Assembly (NCBI RefSeq): GCF_945859705.1
Contig: NC_079135.1
Span: 27,701,679 to 27,765,678 of the forward strand
Direction of reading: 5' to 3'
Source of the DNA: Episyrphus balteatus
Taxonomy: Eukaryota > Arthropoda > Insecta > Diptera > Syrphidae
Length of the DNA: 64,000 nucleotides
Numbering within the stretch: position 1 is the first letter of the stretch; each line of letters opens with the position of its first letter. A program made the position numbers and the translations under genes. Of this stretch, positions 48,333 to 62,440 are shown one piece after another. The notes beneath the pieces are model-generated. The model was not told where the DNA came from. It saw only the letters and a list, made by a program, of their open reading frames with translations, and did no database searches.

Positions 48333-51300
48333 TCATAACAGGCCAACAGCTGACAGGTTTTCTGTCAAAATCATTTTATGAACATCTTTAAAAACTTTAT
48401 CGATATTTTTTGTGTCTGTAGCGACAGTGAAATGGTAGTAACATTCGCGAGGTAGGTTATCTATGTTCATTCGGGATGGTCGTTTGATTGGTTCTTGAGT
48501 GATATCCTGTAATAACAAAAAAATCAATTATTAATTACTGTTTCGATAAAATAAAGGTGAATTTTTTTCAAACTTACCACTAATTTTTGTTTGATAAAAT
48601 TCTTTGTCCAATCAACTTCATAGAAATAATTTCCCATTTTTGGTGATTTTCTATAATCCTCATATTCTGGGAAATAATCACCAATACGCTTTCCTGCACG
48701 GATTTTCCTTTCCATAATGTCAATTTTATTCAAAAATACAATTATGCCAGCAGATGAGAGAAATCTATTCTGCCAAACACCACGGAAAAGATTTAATGCT
48801 TCTGTCAAACGATTTTGTTTATGGTCCTCTCGGAGAGTTTGGTCGAAGTCACCACATGAGATTAGAAATAGTACTGCTTGTATACCTTCAAACACTTGAA
48901 TCCATTTGTTACGTTGATCTCTTTGACCACCAACGTCAAACATTCGAAATTCTTGTTCACCACCGCCCAATGATTTCGGTATCTAAAGGTGAGAAATAAC
49001 AAAAGAACGTTGAAAAATCTATTACACATGCAAGTTGTTTTATTCACCATACCTGTACTCTAAACGAAATTTGATGGATGCCAGTGGTGACTTTTCGGCT
49101 ATGCAAAATGTCATCGGTTGTTGGAATGTAATTGAAGTCTGATATTCTGTCAAAGTTATCTAAGAAACTGTAAAAATGAAAAAAAGTACTAGTTTAATAA
49201 TATTGTTTGTGCAAAGTTTTTCAGTTATGACTTACTATTTTGTACTATCAAGCAGGGGGAATTCATTGGATCGGTTGTAACAAGCCCGAATGCCAATATC
49301 ATTCCAAAGTGTCAAAATATGATCACGATATTCCTGAAAATCATAAACAATAAAAAATAATTATTCACCTTGAAAGTAAAACTATAACAAGTTGTTATAA
49401 ACTATAAAATAGGCCAAATCATTTAACAAAAAAAGACAATGTCCAAAAGTAATTAAATACATATACATTTTGTATATCATACAAAATGGGTTGATTGATT
49501 TCTAATTATTTTATTGAGCCATTAGACATCAATAAATAAATCAACGGGCAAAAGTACGGCCTTTATGATAAAACAAAAATTATACAGGCAAGTGTATGAT
49601 TTTTATATTTATCGGATAAAAAGCTTAGATAAATAATTATATTTTTTTTGATAAAATTTAATTATAATACTGACCTCATTCATTATTTCCGGCGCACATT
49701 CGCCCATAGAAAGAACAAATTCAGCACTCTTTTTACTAACTGCACTGCTGAATTCTAAGCCTAAAATTGTCATTTGCTTAGCTAATTGATGCATGGATTC
49801 ATGAATGTTTTGATAGATTTCGGAAATCTTTTCACGACGTTCTCTAAAAGTAGATAAAATACAAATACAAAAATTATAGCAAAATATATATTATAGTAGT
49901 TTAAAACTATGTTCGAAAAAAATGTGCAGTCATGATAGTAGATGAAAATTATAATCTAGTACAACTACGGTTTAGTGACACATTAAATTTCAGGAAATTA
50001 ATTTCTAAGACGCCATTATATTAAATTAACGGTTAAGTTTGATTGAAATTCAAACAGTGTACGAATGCCAGGTGTCAGTTTTGTGACGTTATGGATTATT
50101 TTTCTAGCCATTAGAGAGTTAGTTGAATAAAATTCCAATCAAACAATAGAAAATGAATCATGTTATTATAGGAAGATTATGAACAAATAGCAGAGCACTT
50201 CAATTTGAAGAGTCAGCATTGATTAATTTAAATCAAAATGTTGGCAGGTTTTTATCATTTTTTATAAACGTCATTTAAGTATTTAGTAGGCAAAGGGGGA
50301 CATTATAAGTTGGCAATACTTTTTCCAATAGGTATCACGAGGTGTTGATAAGAACAAAACAAAATATGGCTGGTGAACAGGGTGATATGTTTTTCGAAGA
50401 GCAAGGTAAAATTACTGTGAGCGGAAATGACAGTATTGTTTTCGTAATTCGAAAGAAAATTTGATAAAATTAGAATAATAACAAACAAATTACATTTTTA
50501 TAAAGAATATTCAATTGAATTTGAAGTATTATAATCTTTGCTATGTCTCGTTCTATAGGCGGCGCCATAAACTGTCATTTCTTTAGAAAGGTAAGGTCGC
50601 AAACAAATTGGCAATTTATAAATTCGAAAGAAAATACTTTAAAATTGGAATTATAGCAAAACAAAATTCATTCCAAGAAAAACTTAAATGAAGTTTTTTA
50701 ATCGGTGTTACATATATTAAGTTCTGTAAGCACGTGAAAATGTTATTTTTAGTAAAAAAGTTTAAGTGGCAAGGTAAACGATTATATTTCTATATTGTTT
50801 TCGAATTTCGAAAGGAAATACTCAGTCGACATTCCAAGTTACAAGTGAAAACATTTTAAATTAATTATAAAATTATTAGGAAAATATCTATAGCTTCATT
50901 AATTTGAAGTATTCTAATCTTTGTTATGTGTCGTGTTCTATAAGACGGCACGTGAAAATTACTTGTTACCGTTATTGTCTTTGATGATGCAATGTTTTCT
51001 TTTCTCTTGAAGTTCAAAAATTCAATTTTTTAATTAGTGTTGTCTTATGTCGTGTCTTGTCAATGTTTATCATCAACAAATTAGAGCCTAATATTGAAGA
51101 TGTCAAAATAATGATAAGATTGATCAAAGACGACACGATTCAATAATGAGGGGTGTTTTTTTTTTCTTGTGTTCAATTTATATTTTGCAAGTAAAAACTT
51201 ACTCATCCGTGTAGCCATTAATGTGTAATATTCGCATTTGTTTGATAATTGTGGTTTTCCCCGACTCAGCTGTTCCAAGAAGTAAGATTTTTACCGCACT

Positions 51301-54300
51301 TTCAAAAAGTTTATGATCTTTTGTTATTTGCCTGTCAAGTTGAGTGGAACGTATTGCCTCCACAGGCCGGGGACGTAAAAATCGCATCATTCTAGAATTA
51401 TAAAAAAATAAGATGTTTTAATGTTTTGAACTTTTTTTTTTTTGAGCAGAGTTTTGTAAGAAAAGGATCAATCTTCTTCTCTTTCATTCACATAACCCAG
51501 CAACATAATATGCATCTGTCAGTTTCGGAAATGTATTGACAGTCACTTTTGACATTGACAGATTTCAGATGACGTTTAATTTCACTAAAATATCAAATGG
51601 TAAATTAAACTATCACATAGCCCTCGAAGAGCTTGCTTTAAGGCCGAATATGATAGAAAAGAAAACCATTAACTATGAAAAAATCAAATCAAAAACTATG
51701 GGGAAAGCTTACAAGCACTTTTCGTTATCTTTCCAATCTGAATATAATTCATATTGTTTATTGGCTAATACAGATTACATAGCTTAAACAACAACCGTTT
51801 ATTACTATAATATATAACCAGTAGTCAGTTGGCCTTTTTTTTTTTAATAACTCAAGGTTTATAGTTGAACTTAAGAGTGCAACAGAACTAAATTTTATTT
51901 GAATATAAGAATAATAACTAATGAATTTAAATAATACAAATAAAACACTTAAGAACGTGACTTAGTATAGACTCAAATTATATTTTCAAGGGTGTATTAA
52001 ATAAAAAAAAAGATTGGCTTATTTGATGAAATGCACATTTCAAAGTGATCTGATAAACTAAATTTATTCCTTTTGAATTTCTATTCATACAATCAAATCG
52101 AACAAATAATTATTTATTCTTGACTTATCAGGCTTTCAAGTTGGCATTAAAGGACTTAAAAGGCCTCTTGAAATGTCAAAGAGTATTACAATAAGTATGT
52201 ATCTACTTTCCTCTAATAGTAACCTAAGTGTATTGAAGTGTAGAGTCTCTGCTTAGATTTTGACGATTTTATGACGTCAATACCAAAAGTAGGTAAATAG
52301 AAGTTTACGGTTTGTTATTGTAAACATTAACATGTGTTTCTATTTTAAAACAGCTTTAAAATGTTTATTCTAGCAAAATTAAAGAATGTACTAGATTAGA
52401 AAGTCTCAACTATCTTTTCGCACAAAATTAACTGTGGGTGACAATAGTTGTGTGCAAAGAGCATCTACAACTACATCTACTACGTTTTCATGCATCGTTG
52501 AATTTAAAGACCTTCTTTCATAGAAAGCTCTGTTGACATCCTAATAAAAAAGTAAATAGATAAAAACAAAAAAAACAAAAAAACAAAGGAATTCACTGTG
52601 GCGTATACGTAACTTTTTTTTTTAAACTACAATAAACCAAATATTCTTTAATTTTCCCTGAAATGCAGATGAAAAAAAAAATATTATCTTTACGTTTATG
52701 GCAGTGAACTGTCAAACGGGGTTACCAAAATTTACACAAGGAAAAGTCAATGTATGACAATGGGATAAACAAATACAACTCTTGTTGCTTTAAGCTGACT
52801 TCAATTTACTCTCATATTTCATTTGGTTTAATAAAAAAAAGTTATTCAACTCATAAAACAAATAACCTTGCTAAATAAATAAGACAAAATAAAAACTGTT
52901 ATCTTATATTATCTTCGTTCTCATAGCCCAGTCTACTATCATGGATAATCAAATTGAACTTTATACAACTTGAAACAAAAACACTTGTCAAAAATGATAA
53001 AACCTATCAATATCTTAACATTATATTAATGCTCTACCAACCACAATAAACCTGCAAAAAAAAACATTAACATATAGCCCTTAAAGAAGGTCGTTTGAAA
53101 TTTGCAAAATGTCTGCCACACTTAAAACTGGCGCCAAATAAACTGATTAAACCTTAACACCAATCAATCTTTTTGTATTTTGATTTTAAGTTACTGTTAG
53201 TTATCTTATTGTTTTATGAGTTATCATTTCCGCTCGATTTTGCTTTTCATGCAGATTTGTTTGTTTACTTTGTAGACAGAAAATTTTAATAATAATTTTC
53301 ACCAAATTGATCAATTGGTGTACAAAAATATGCCTTTTATCAATTTATTGCCAAAGCTATTAATTTAACTGGTTAAAAATCAGTTTAATTTATTGACTGC
53401 AAAAAGATTTATAATTTTTTATTGATTAGGGGATTAAAAATAAATTTAAAAGAAATGGCAACTTTTTTTTCGAATGCATTCATTGTGATTAGTTTTGACA
53501 GTTGATAAACAATGCGCTTAATAGTGCCGACTTATGTTTTCAACAAAACAACAAAGAAATCGTCACTGTTTATCATTTCTTGTTCCAAAGTCTGAAAGAA
53601 ATTCTATTTTATTTTTTTAGTTCAAAGTCAGACACAAATTTTGTAAGTCATACATAAGGGAAACATACTGTGACACACTTTTAACCACTTGTGACTCATT
53701 TGTCTCTAGAAAAAACAACAAAAACCACGTGTAATTTTATTTTTAATTTTACTATTAGTGGAACTTTTTTTTTATTTATTTTTTTCTTATCTTTGATAAA
53801 GATTTAACTGTCAAAACCTAAGTCCCTAACTGAGAGATTATCCAAATATCAAACTTTTTTTTTGATTCAAACAAGTTAGTTAAACCTTAACTTATCTTAT
53901 TACTATGCGTGAAATTTAACAAAAAAATAAACATTGAGATGAAAAAAATATATTAAAAAATTATTAAATTTGTTTGTACAGTTCTTAATTGAAAGATTAT
54001 AATAAATTGATGAAAATCATCAAAAAATGAAACACAAAAACAAGACATTAATGTCTAGATACCAGAAAGTGAGTTTGCTGAAATTTGATTGATAATAAAT
54101 TTATCATTTTTCATTTTAAAATCTATTTATCATTTAAAATCTAACGAAATTCTGTTTTATAGGTCGTTTCAAATCAAAAGTCCTGACTCAGAGTTTATTT
54201 TCTCCCTTCCAATAAAATTGAGAACAAAAAAAACAAAAAACTCAATTTTATTGGCTCATTGCGACAAATCAACTCAAAAATAACAACAAATCATGCTTGT

Positions 54301-56636
54301 TTGAATGAAAGAAATGCTAGAGAAAAAAATAAGCAAATGAAAAATCTGAATTTGTTTATTTATGATTTCTATGGTGACGACTCCAAAATAATTGAAAAAT
54401 AAAAATAAGATATTTACTGCCCAATTATACAAATGAAAAGATGTGAATAGAATTTTAAGTTATGAATTGCTATCATATAAACTGGACATTTCTGGTCCAT
54501 ATTCACCTAGTCCTATAATAATATCTTCGGCAAAGTTATCCCAACTGCCTTCAAACGATAAATAATTAAACAATTGTATGTTTTTTTGTATTGTCCGCGG
54601 ATATGGAGTGATGCAAGCCCGGGAGACTTGCCTCTGCTTTCTGAGGCTAACCCAGTGAACCTTACAGACGGATAAATTAATTAAAATAGAGATATCAAGA
54701 ACTGTTCTTCATTATTTAATCGTAATTTTAGAAAAAGTTCAGCTGCCTCATAAATGCTTCCTTCCAGTAAGCGAATGAGTTTTTTTTTATTTTTGCTCAA
54801 TTTTCCATGGGACTTTTGATTTGAAACGATCTATAATATTGCGCTATGTACATATGTATGTATGTATTAGTAATAGACATTTTTACTAGCACGTACGAGA
54901 CAAGACGGTCCGATTTGAAGACTTTGTTGTCTCAAATTTTTGTTTTCTTAAAAAAATAAACATATTGATTTATCAGTAAAAGAAATTTTGAAGATATCAT
55001 AGTTTTCAATTTAGTTTATGATTTTCTTCCTGTCAAAATTGACAGTAGGTAAGTCCCTTGATATACAAAAGAGTATAGCAACAGGAAAACTATAATTTGA
55101 GGGTGTTTGACAAATTCTACTACATTTATTTAATAGGAATTGATAAAAAGCATGTTTTTTGTTTGACATTCCACAAAATAAACATGAAATTGGACTAGCT
55201 CGTATATTGTTTGATAAAAACTGCCAGATAATGCATGATTATTTCTAGACTTTACAAATAACAAAATCAAAATCGGCTGTTATTGTTTGATTTCAGATCT
55301 TTTCATAGAAATTAATAATTTTACTATTGTTGGCTATATTGAGTTTACTTTAGTTTCCATCCGGATATACATAACTCTATATTTCAGAAACATAATCAAG
55401 CTAATTTTTGACATAAGGCGTGTTTATTTTCCTGATATTCCAGAGATCACTTAAATGATATCTATACCTAATACAGGACATAAAGGATACGGGTGTTTAA
55501 ATTGACTGAGAAATATTATTCTAAGGTGTCTTTTTCTAATTTGATACTTTATGTAAATCGATTATATTTACAAAAGAATTTGAGTTAAAATTACTATACC
55601 GGTCATTGTATTATAAAGATCAAAAATGATCAACGAACACAATAAAAAAGACACTTTTATTGAATGCGTAGGGAGTTAAGGAACTTTGCTTCAAATTTTA
55701 TCAACATTTACAAGATTTTATCCATTTTCATATAATTTTATAGGACTAAATAAAGATAAATAATTTCCAATTCTTTGCAATACGTCGTTGCCAAAGTTTT
55801 ACGGTGGTTAAACAATGGGGGTTTCTTAAGGTTATTTTTTAATTAATTGTGAAATAATTCAAGTAGTTTGAACAATATTTCTGTGAACTATAAGTAAACA
55901 AAAAAAAAAATAAAAAAGATATATAAGAAGTTATGAATTAAGCGTAGAACTGTAACAGTTAAAACACCATTTGGCCCTAGAAAATTAAACGAATGCTAGA
56001 AACAATGCAACCATTATTGTGGAGTGCTTCTTTAAGTTTTCGTTCAATTTTGATTTTGTATTTAGAAATAGTACTTGCATTATTACAAATGAGAAATTAC
56101 AATTCAAGGCTATTGATAAAATAGGAATGAAAAAGTACCGTTAATTACACTATGGGAACTTTTACTTTGATAACTAAAATTAATTTCAAATCAAAAAGTT
56201 AAAAATAGTTTTTCAGGTGGGTATTATTTTTTTATAGTTTTCTGATAATTGCTATAAGTTTACTTTTAAAAATAATTAAAACATTAATTCCTTAAGTAAT
56301 TTGAAAATCTGAATAAATATTGAATAATTCTTTTTAAACAACACCTAGTAAAACAAATAAAATTCAATTAAAACCCATGAAAGTGGTATAACGTTTTGTT
56401 TATTCATAAACATTCAATCTATTTAATGTTGACAATTTAATATAATATTTGCTGGGAAGTAATTAAACATTTAATGGCGGTCATATGTTAAATCCAGTTA
56501 AGAGTTAAATAAATTAAGTAAACATTTAATATTTCCTACAGTAAAAACGGTTTGCTTACTTACTCGATATTGTACGAATATTTACAAATAAGTGTTTTTG
56601 TTTATTTAAAAATAAATAAACTTACCGCATTTTCAT
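48333..56636 (-). CDS. Heterotrimeric G-protein alpha subunit, G-alpha-f-like
   Basis: Binds GTP and relays receptor signals at the plasma membrane. Exons 56636-56626, 51391-51203, 49843-49675, 49333-49236, 49167-49053, 48982-48578 and 48506-48333 join in frame to 386 residues. G1 is GTAESGKTT (43-51). Switch I is SRKVTTGI with the catalytic Arg. Switch II is DVGGQR with the catalytic Gln. NKID replaces the usual NKQD, and FTVATDT replaces the TCAT motif. The body (KWIQVFEG, EALNLFRGVW) is closest to G-alpha-s, and the length and divergence suggest Drosophila G-alpha-f. The N-terminus MKMRMMRFLRPRP has no Gly2 or Cys. The 11-nt first coding exon has a strong donor and an in-frame TAA upstream, but starting at the Met at 51390 is also possible. 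Introns hold AT-rich sequence only. Confidence 0.92.
51392..56625. other. 5.2-kb first intron of the G-alpha gene
   Basis: An AT-rich stretch without recognisable coding exon or long repeat, apart from the short dispersed motif at 52594-52613 and a GTAT run near 54852. If the 11-nt exon is correct, this is the first intron. Otherwise it is 5' flank. Confidence 0.55.
52594..52613. repeat. Copy of the dispersed cactrtggcgtat motif
   Basis: cactgtggcgtatacgtaac, followed by a T run; compare 14720 and 58341. Confidence 0.4.
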
Positions 56637-59099
56637 TATTCCAAAATATTCTGCTGTTTATAATAAACACTTAAAATTTTTTCGAAATTCGAATGTAATA
56701 CTGTCACTTTTCGGACTTTAACCAAAAGTTTGTGTCACTGATGTTTTTTTTTTAAATTTGATTGATCAGGAATTTTTCATTAAAACGCAATTATGAGTAA
56801 AAGCTTTTGAAATATACCGCCATTGGCACACGATCACAATTAATTGTTTTTATTATTGTTTATTTTTAATTATAAATTGTTCATTTCCACGAGAGGGAGC
56901 TGATTCAATAATGAATTTCAATTCGGTAAAGGAAAAGAATTAGAAACAACTCGGAATTCTCTATTCAGTGTGAACTGAAACCAACGACTTGTAATACTAA
57001 AAAGTTTTACCAGTCAAACGTGTGCTTAAATAATAATTATCGTAGTGATATCGCGAAACAAGCGACATCTACACTAAGATAAGATTAAGGTGCCTTGTTT
57101 TATCAAGACTAATAATATCACGCTGTTAGGCATGGGAACAACTTAAAAAAAAGCAAACCGAGAAGCAAACAATACCAACAAAAAAATGATAAAAGATTGA
57201 ATATGGCACCTGATATTGGTGGGAGGCTTATTCTAAGTAGACTTGCAGTTCATCATTATTGAAAAGTTTCCAAATAAAGTGGCAACTTCGAGATTACTTG
57301 TTCAAGTAAACATTATTAGAAAATATAGTAAAATGAGAACACTTCAGGAATAAAAATAATGTTGGAGTTAGAATACTCTTTTAAAGGTGTACGTACACTG
57401 ATTTGCAAATTTATAATAAATTTCGATGAAATTATTTAAGAAATAAATAATTTTATTACAAATTGAACAAAAGAAGCAGTTTTTAAATAACTAGATATTT
57501 CTTTATCTTTTGAAAAAAAAAAAAAAAATAGTTGGAGATTTTTTTTTAAATATTAATAGTTCGACCAAACATTTATAAGATTTCATTAAAAAACCTTTCA
57601 ACGGGTGAATTGAATAGTTACTCTCCCATGCTTCGCAATCGCAAGTCCTTATTTCAGAAACATGCTTTGATCTATTACATTAATGATACCATACGAAATC
57701 AACGAAAAACACGTTGATTCAACTATTTTTTGGAATTATTTTGCGTTGAATGAAACCGATAATTTCAAAATTAAAGTAGAACATCGTTAGTTTAAAGTCG
57801 TTTGTAGTAATAAAACATCCTTGAATCAAAGTTGTTTCAACTTTGAAAAAAGCGTGAGTTTAAATGAAAAAAAGAAAAAATTTGCAGCCACTGGGGTGTT
57901 ACTAACGTCCTTTTTCACTGTTGGAAATTATTAAGGGTGATACAACAAAAGCTGAGGTCCGACAAGATTTTAAAATTTGTCAGATTTTAATTTAAATATG
58001 TTAGTTTTTTACAACATTAAATCAACGTTGACCATATTACATTTTACGTTGCGTTTTTTCTCTCAGTGTACCTTAAATTCCAACTTCAACCTGTGGCCTC
58101 AGCGCGTTATATGAGGAGCTAATAGGTCATAGCAAATATTTAAAGAAAGATATAGGGTGTTTTCTTCGATATGTATGCCGGTGGCATCGATGCTGGATGG
58201 CTGGATGTCGATACTTTATAAATCGAGGACTTATGACTGCCAGATCGAATTTATTTAGTCAGTAAATGGTTCGTAATAGACATCTGGGGTCATTATTTAA
58301 CCATACAATTATTTTTTTTCCATGTTCTAGCTTAGAGGGTCACTATGGCGTATGCGTAACTTTATTTTATTGAACATTTTATGTGTAGTTAAAAAAACAA
58401 CTTTTAAAACGAGGCAAATGTATGAGAATTTTAATATTCAGATATTTCATATAATTTAATACTTTTGCATAAAGTTTATTATGTATCTTTGGGAAATGAA
58501 ATAAGTAGATCCCTTTATTAATATAAGGTCAATTCGTACCGCACAATGAACTATTAAGCTATCTCATCCTTTTTTTTAGATTATCGATGGTGATAAAACA
58601 ACTCATCGATTAATTACTAAGGCAGGGATTTATCAGTAATAAAATTATTATTATTGTATCACTAATTGAATTACAAATTACTTATGTTAGGAGACATCAA
58701 GCCAAATAAATTGAGTGTGATGGGAATTTGAAATGGTTTTTTTTATGGCAGAGATTTTAAAAGCTTTTTATCGCGCGTATGTGTGATTTTCTTGGAGTTA
58801 ACTGAATGATTAAAGATGCGGGTGGAAAAGAATGCAGAAAGTATACTCTTATTTTTCTAATTAGGTGCTGGGAAACGTGATTGACGTCAACTTGCGGTCA
58901 TTTACTTTCTTAGTTCCAAAAATCAATATTCAAATCGTGAAGTAATGATGGACAGACGCCATTAGTTACACAAGCAGACTTTCTTGAAAATAATTATACA
59001 AAGCCAAAGATAGAATGACAATCTTTTATGAGAGCTCTCATTTGCATATGAATTTTATATTCCGTTGGTTGGGTTGGGTACTGAAGTTAGTTAGAACTC
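56637..59099. other. No gene recognised; 5' flank of the G-alpha gene
   Basis: AT-rich noncoding sequence. The G-alpha promoter should lie in the first kilobase or so (on the minus strand), but I can point to no specific element. A third copy of the cactatggcgtatgcgtaac motif is at 58341-58360. Confidence 0.4.
58341..58360. repeat. Copy of the dispersed cactrtggcgtat motif
   Basis: cactatggcgtatgcgtaac, followed by a T-rich run; compare 14720 and 52594. Confidence 0.4.
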
Positions 59100-59335
59100 A
59101 AAACGTCTTACTTAATTTTAGAAAGACGCTTTCGTGCAAGCACGTAGTATCATCGACAGTCGTAAAAACAACATATGCGTTGCAGCAGGTTATGCCGTTC
59201 TTCTTTAACCACATGTCGTACAAATCCATTCCGTCTAGTTGAGGCCACCCTATTTTATTCCTGTAACGAATACCGTTAACAGTCAGCGTAACGTTCGCCT
59301 TTTTTTATGAAGCATTTTCAGAATGATAACGCGTT
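59100..59335 (-). pseudogene. Mariner-like (IS630-Tc1) transposase fragment
   Basis: The minus strand encodes VTLTVNGIRYRNKI, then WPQLDGMDLYDMWLKKNGIT. This matches the pattern TVNGxRYxxM...WPxLxxxDLxDMWFQQDGATCH of a family of insect DDE transposases. The second catalytic Asp (QQDGA) reads Asn here (KKNGI), and a stop lies just upstream of the block (ENAS, stop, KKANV). The downstream part carrying the third catalytic residue is not recognisable. I saw no terminal inverted repeats. Confidence 0.75.
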
Positions 59336-61620
59336 ATTCAATCATTTTTAATAACCGAGACAGTCATATGTGGGCTGCTGTCAAATTTCAGATCAGCCAC
59401 TTGTGAGAAAAAAATTACAGGTTAATATTAACTGAATTCATAGAGTAATCTATTCCTCAGCCGTGGAGGGGGAGTTAAACCCTCTTGGGTTGCGGTCATA
59501 ATTTGTCAGTCATGGACATGCAGTAGAAGCCACGTGTAACCGATATTAATAATCTCGTTTAAATATTGAAATTGAATGTAAACATAAAGCAAAATCACAA
59601 GTTGTTGTTTAACAGGCTATTTTTTTGTTCATCCCCGCTTTTGGGCTGAAAACGAAAAAAAATAATGTGTTCATCTGTTCATATAGTAACTCTATACCGG
59701 TAATTTTTTTTTTTTTCTTTCAGGAGACTGATATTTTTTTTTAATTATTAACGAGTACTTATCTGTCTGTATTCATAAAAAAATAATTTCGCTAAAGCTC
59801 ATATAAAATAGAGGGGCGCTAGAAAAAAGATTATTTACCAATCTATAAGCTACACCTTCTTAATTTATGACTGAGACTAGAGGTTTATTGTTGTTTTGAT
59901 CATATACAATATTTATATTATTGCTTTAATATGTATAGTTTAGCAATAATTATTATGATTACATATACATATACATATATTCTTCTTCATAAACTGATAA
60001 ACATTAAAGGAGCAAAAAATGTTTATAAGTGCACTGTCAGGATACATCGATATAAGTAGGTTAGGTACAAAACATATAGATTTTGATGAGGTGATGTCAA
60101 AATGTTATTTCAACTACTCGTTTGCTGATAAGTAATTTTAATGTTGCTGAGTAAGTAATTATTTGTTTTTTTTTTTTTTTTATGGAAGTTATTGAAATTA
60201 GTTTATTGTTTGCTAGATGTTGGCGGTTTATATTATAATCTTTATGTTATTATACAAAACATTTAATAAATGATCACCGCATGGCACGCGTGATATTAAA
60301 CAACCATTCCAACATTGGATAACAAGAAGTTGAATTGAAATTGTTAGGAGTCATATGTCTAGAATGGTTTGTCAGGTCTTTAACCCTTTGTTCTCGGAAT
60401 AACTTTTTTTTTTAATTTTTTTCACGAAAAATTGTTAATAAAAAGTTTTGATATTTTCTAATAATTGCACACCAAAATGTAAAAATAATGATTGAACTAC
60501 TAATTACATTGTATAAGGAATGCTTTGAGCTGAGAGTACAAAAGTTGAAGTCCATATTTTAGCAAAAAAAAACTAAAAGATAAAAATGCGCGTACAAACC
60601 AATGTGTTTTACCAAAAAGTCTTATTAAACTAGTATTTAGATTGGAAAAGCAAATTTTCTGATAAAAAACATATCCATAGATTGAAGAACCATTATAATC
60701 ATTCTCTTTCAGTGTTATTGTTATTTAGTTTTATAGCTCTAAGCTTAAGGCTACTTGAAAAATTGAGAAAACCCTCACAAATAAAACCATTATATATGGA
60801 TGATTAAAAGTGCTATAATTCATTCTTGAAGAATTACCCAAACAAATCAAAACTTCGTCAGATATTTCAGAAAATGTCATTTTGCATCAACCTTGCGAGA
60901 CAAACCCAGACTTTGACCGACTATAAAATTGAATTTAATTAACTCACGGAATTCATTCGTTTAACATTTTTTAGATAATTTTATTGTGAATAAGTCTGTT
61001 TTTGGTTAAAATATGTATGTAAAAATGGAGCTATTTAATAAAAACGAAACCAACCTCTTTTCCAAGATGGCAGCTTCTCCGGACGGACGTTCTATCATCC
61101 CAACAAATTGACTTTTATGATGAGGACATACACCAAAAAACATTCTATGAAAAAAATTTTGTCCCGCGAAAAATGCGATTTCATGACCATATTTTGACTA
61201 ATTTGGGGCTTATATTGAATATTGTGTTTTAAATTGGTGAATAAATGTGCTGATAATAATTAATACATGACCACTTTTATGGTCATACAGAATTATAAAT
61301 TTCTCACGCTTGCTTATAATTAGACACACCTCTGTGCTTTTTTCTTTCTACTGGTTGTTTTCGGAAGTTGAACACGTCTAATTTCGCAAAGTCCTAGGAG
61401 AAGTTGATCCTCACTGTATGAGAAAATTTGTGTAGCAAAAAATTTCAAGATTTTTAATGGAGGGGAGTTACACCCAAAATAAGATAAATAATTTCAATTG
61501 CATCATAAAAACTATTTACTTCAATTTTATCAATTGATTACCTACTTGTTCTTCGAATTTTCATGGGATTTCCCTTTGACGTAAACCTTGCCTAACATAA
61601 AAACGGTAATTATTGTGTAT
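59336..61620. other. No gene recognised
   Basis: AT-rich sequence. I see no exon, RNA gene or structured repeat that I can support. Confidence 0.4.
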
Positions 61621-61977
61621 ATGTTTATGCACAGGGTGGTGCTATAAATATTTTAACTCAATAACATGAATTTTTCTTCTTCATATAGACTTTTAATAAA
61701 ATCAGAGCTACATTTTTTTTTAAATACTAATAAAATTTTAGCCAATTCACATTTTTACATTACTTCTATCCCACCCTGTATATGCGGACAAAGAAGTACT
61801 TTTTTATCACAGATATACCAGAAAATACTTTCTGTTACCTTCGAAGTTTCTTGACCCATATCTTAGTTTATCATTCTGTCAGTTCAATAATAATAATCAA
61901 TCTTTCGAGGACAGTTTAAACGTGAATAAAAAAAAAATTAAAACTTGTTTTTTTTTGGTCTTTAAACCCACATCCCA

Positions 61978-62270
61978 ACTAACAATTTTACTTCCACAAG
62001 GGTCTAACGAAGCTGTTTCGATTTTAGAAATATTGCTTGTATACGACCATAGAGAAGCCCTTTTGGCCCACCCGAGAAGCTTGATAGGCTTTAGAAGAGT
62101 CATATGCAAGTTGATTAGAGAGACTCAAAACATGTGTTTAATGCCTTATAGAAACAAGCAACATTCAAGATTTAAAAATCTGTATTACTGCTACAGGCTT
62201 TTAATTTTATTTAGAAGCTCGGAGCAGACTTGTGGAAGGATTGTGAAAGTCTAAACGAGGTATATCCCAA
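61978..62270. mobile_element. Relative of the CCCAACTAACA element family
   Basis: The left end cccaactaacaattttactt resembles the termini at 21712 and 23632 and the hairpins at 47095 and 47399. The interior carries agaagc/gcttgt-type blocks like the 21712 element. The right end is uncertain (a ccca near 62265). Noncoding; a 110-residue open frame here has no recognisable content. Confidence 0.4.
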
Positions 62271-62440
62271 ATAGAATAAAGAAAAAAAAATATTTTTTTT
62301 TCATTTTGTTTTGTGTACCTTACATTACATTTTATTTTTTCATTTTCTTCTTTGTTTTCCATCCAGACAAGTTTTGCTTCTGAAATTTAATTTCCAAACA
62401 CAATTATATTAAGAAAAAAACTTCTACTTACTTGACGCAT

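Noticed and set aside
61633..61785. Possible MITE with acagggtgg and ccaccctgt ends
   Set aside because: Only about 9 bp are inverted, with no target duplication and no internal symmetry.
61922..62254. 110-residue open frame on the + strand
   Set aside because: Coincides with a repeat of the CCCAACTAACA family; no recognisable protein content.
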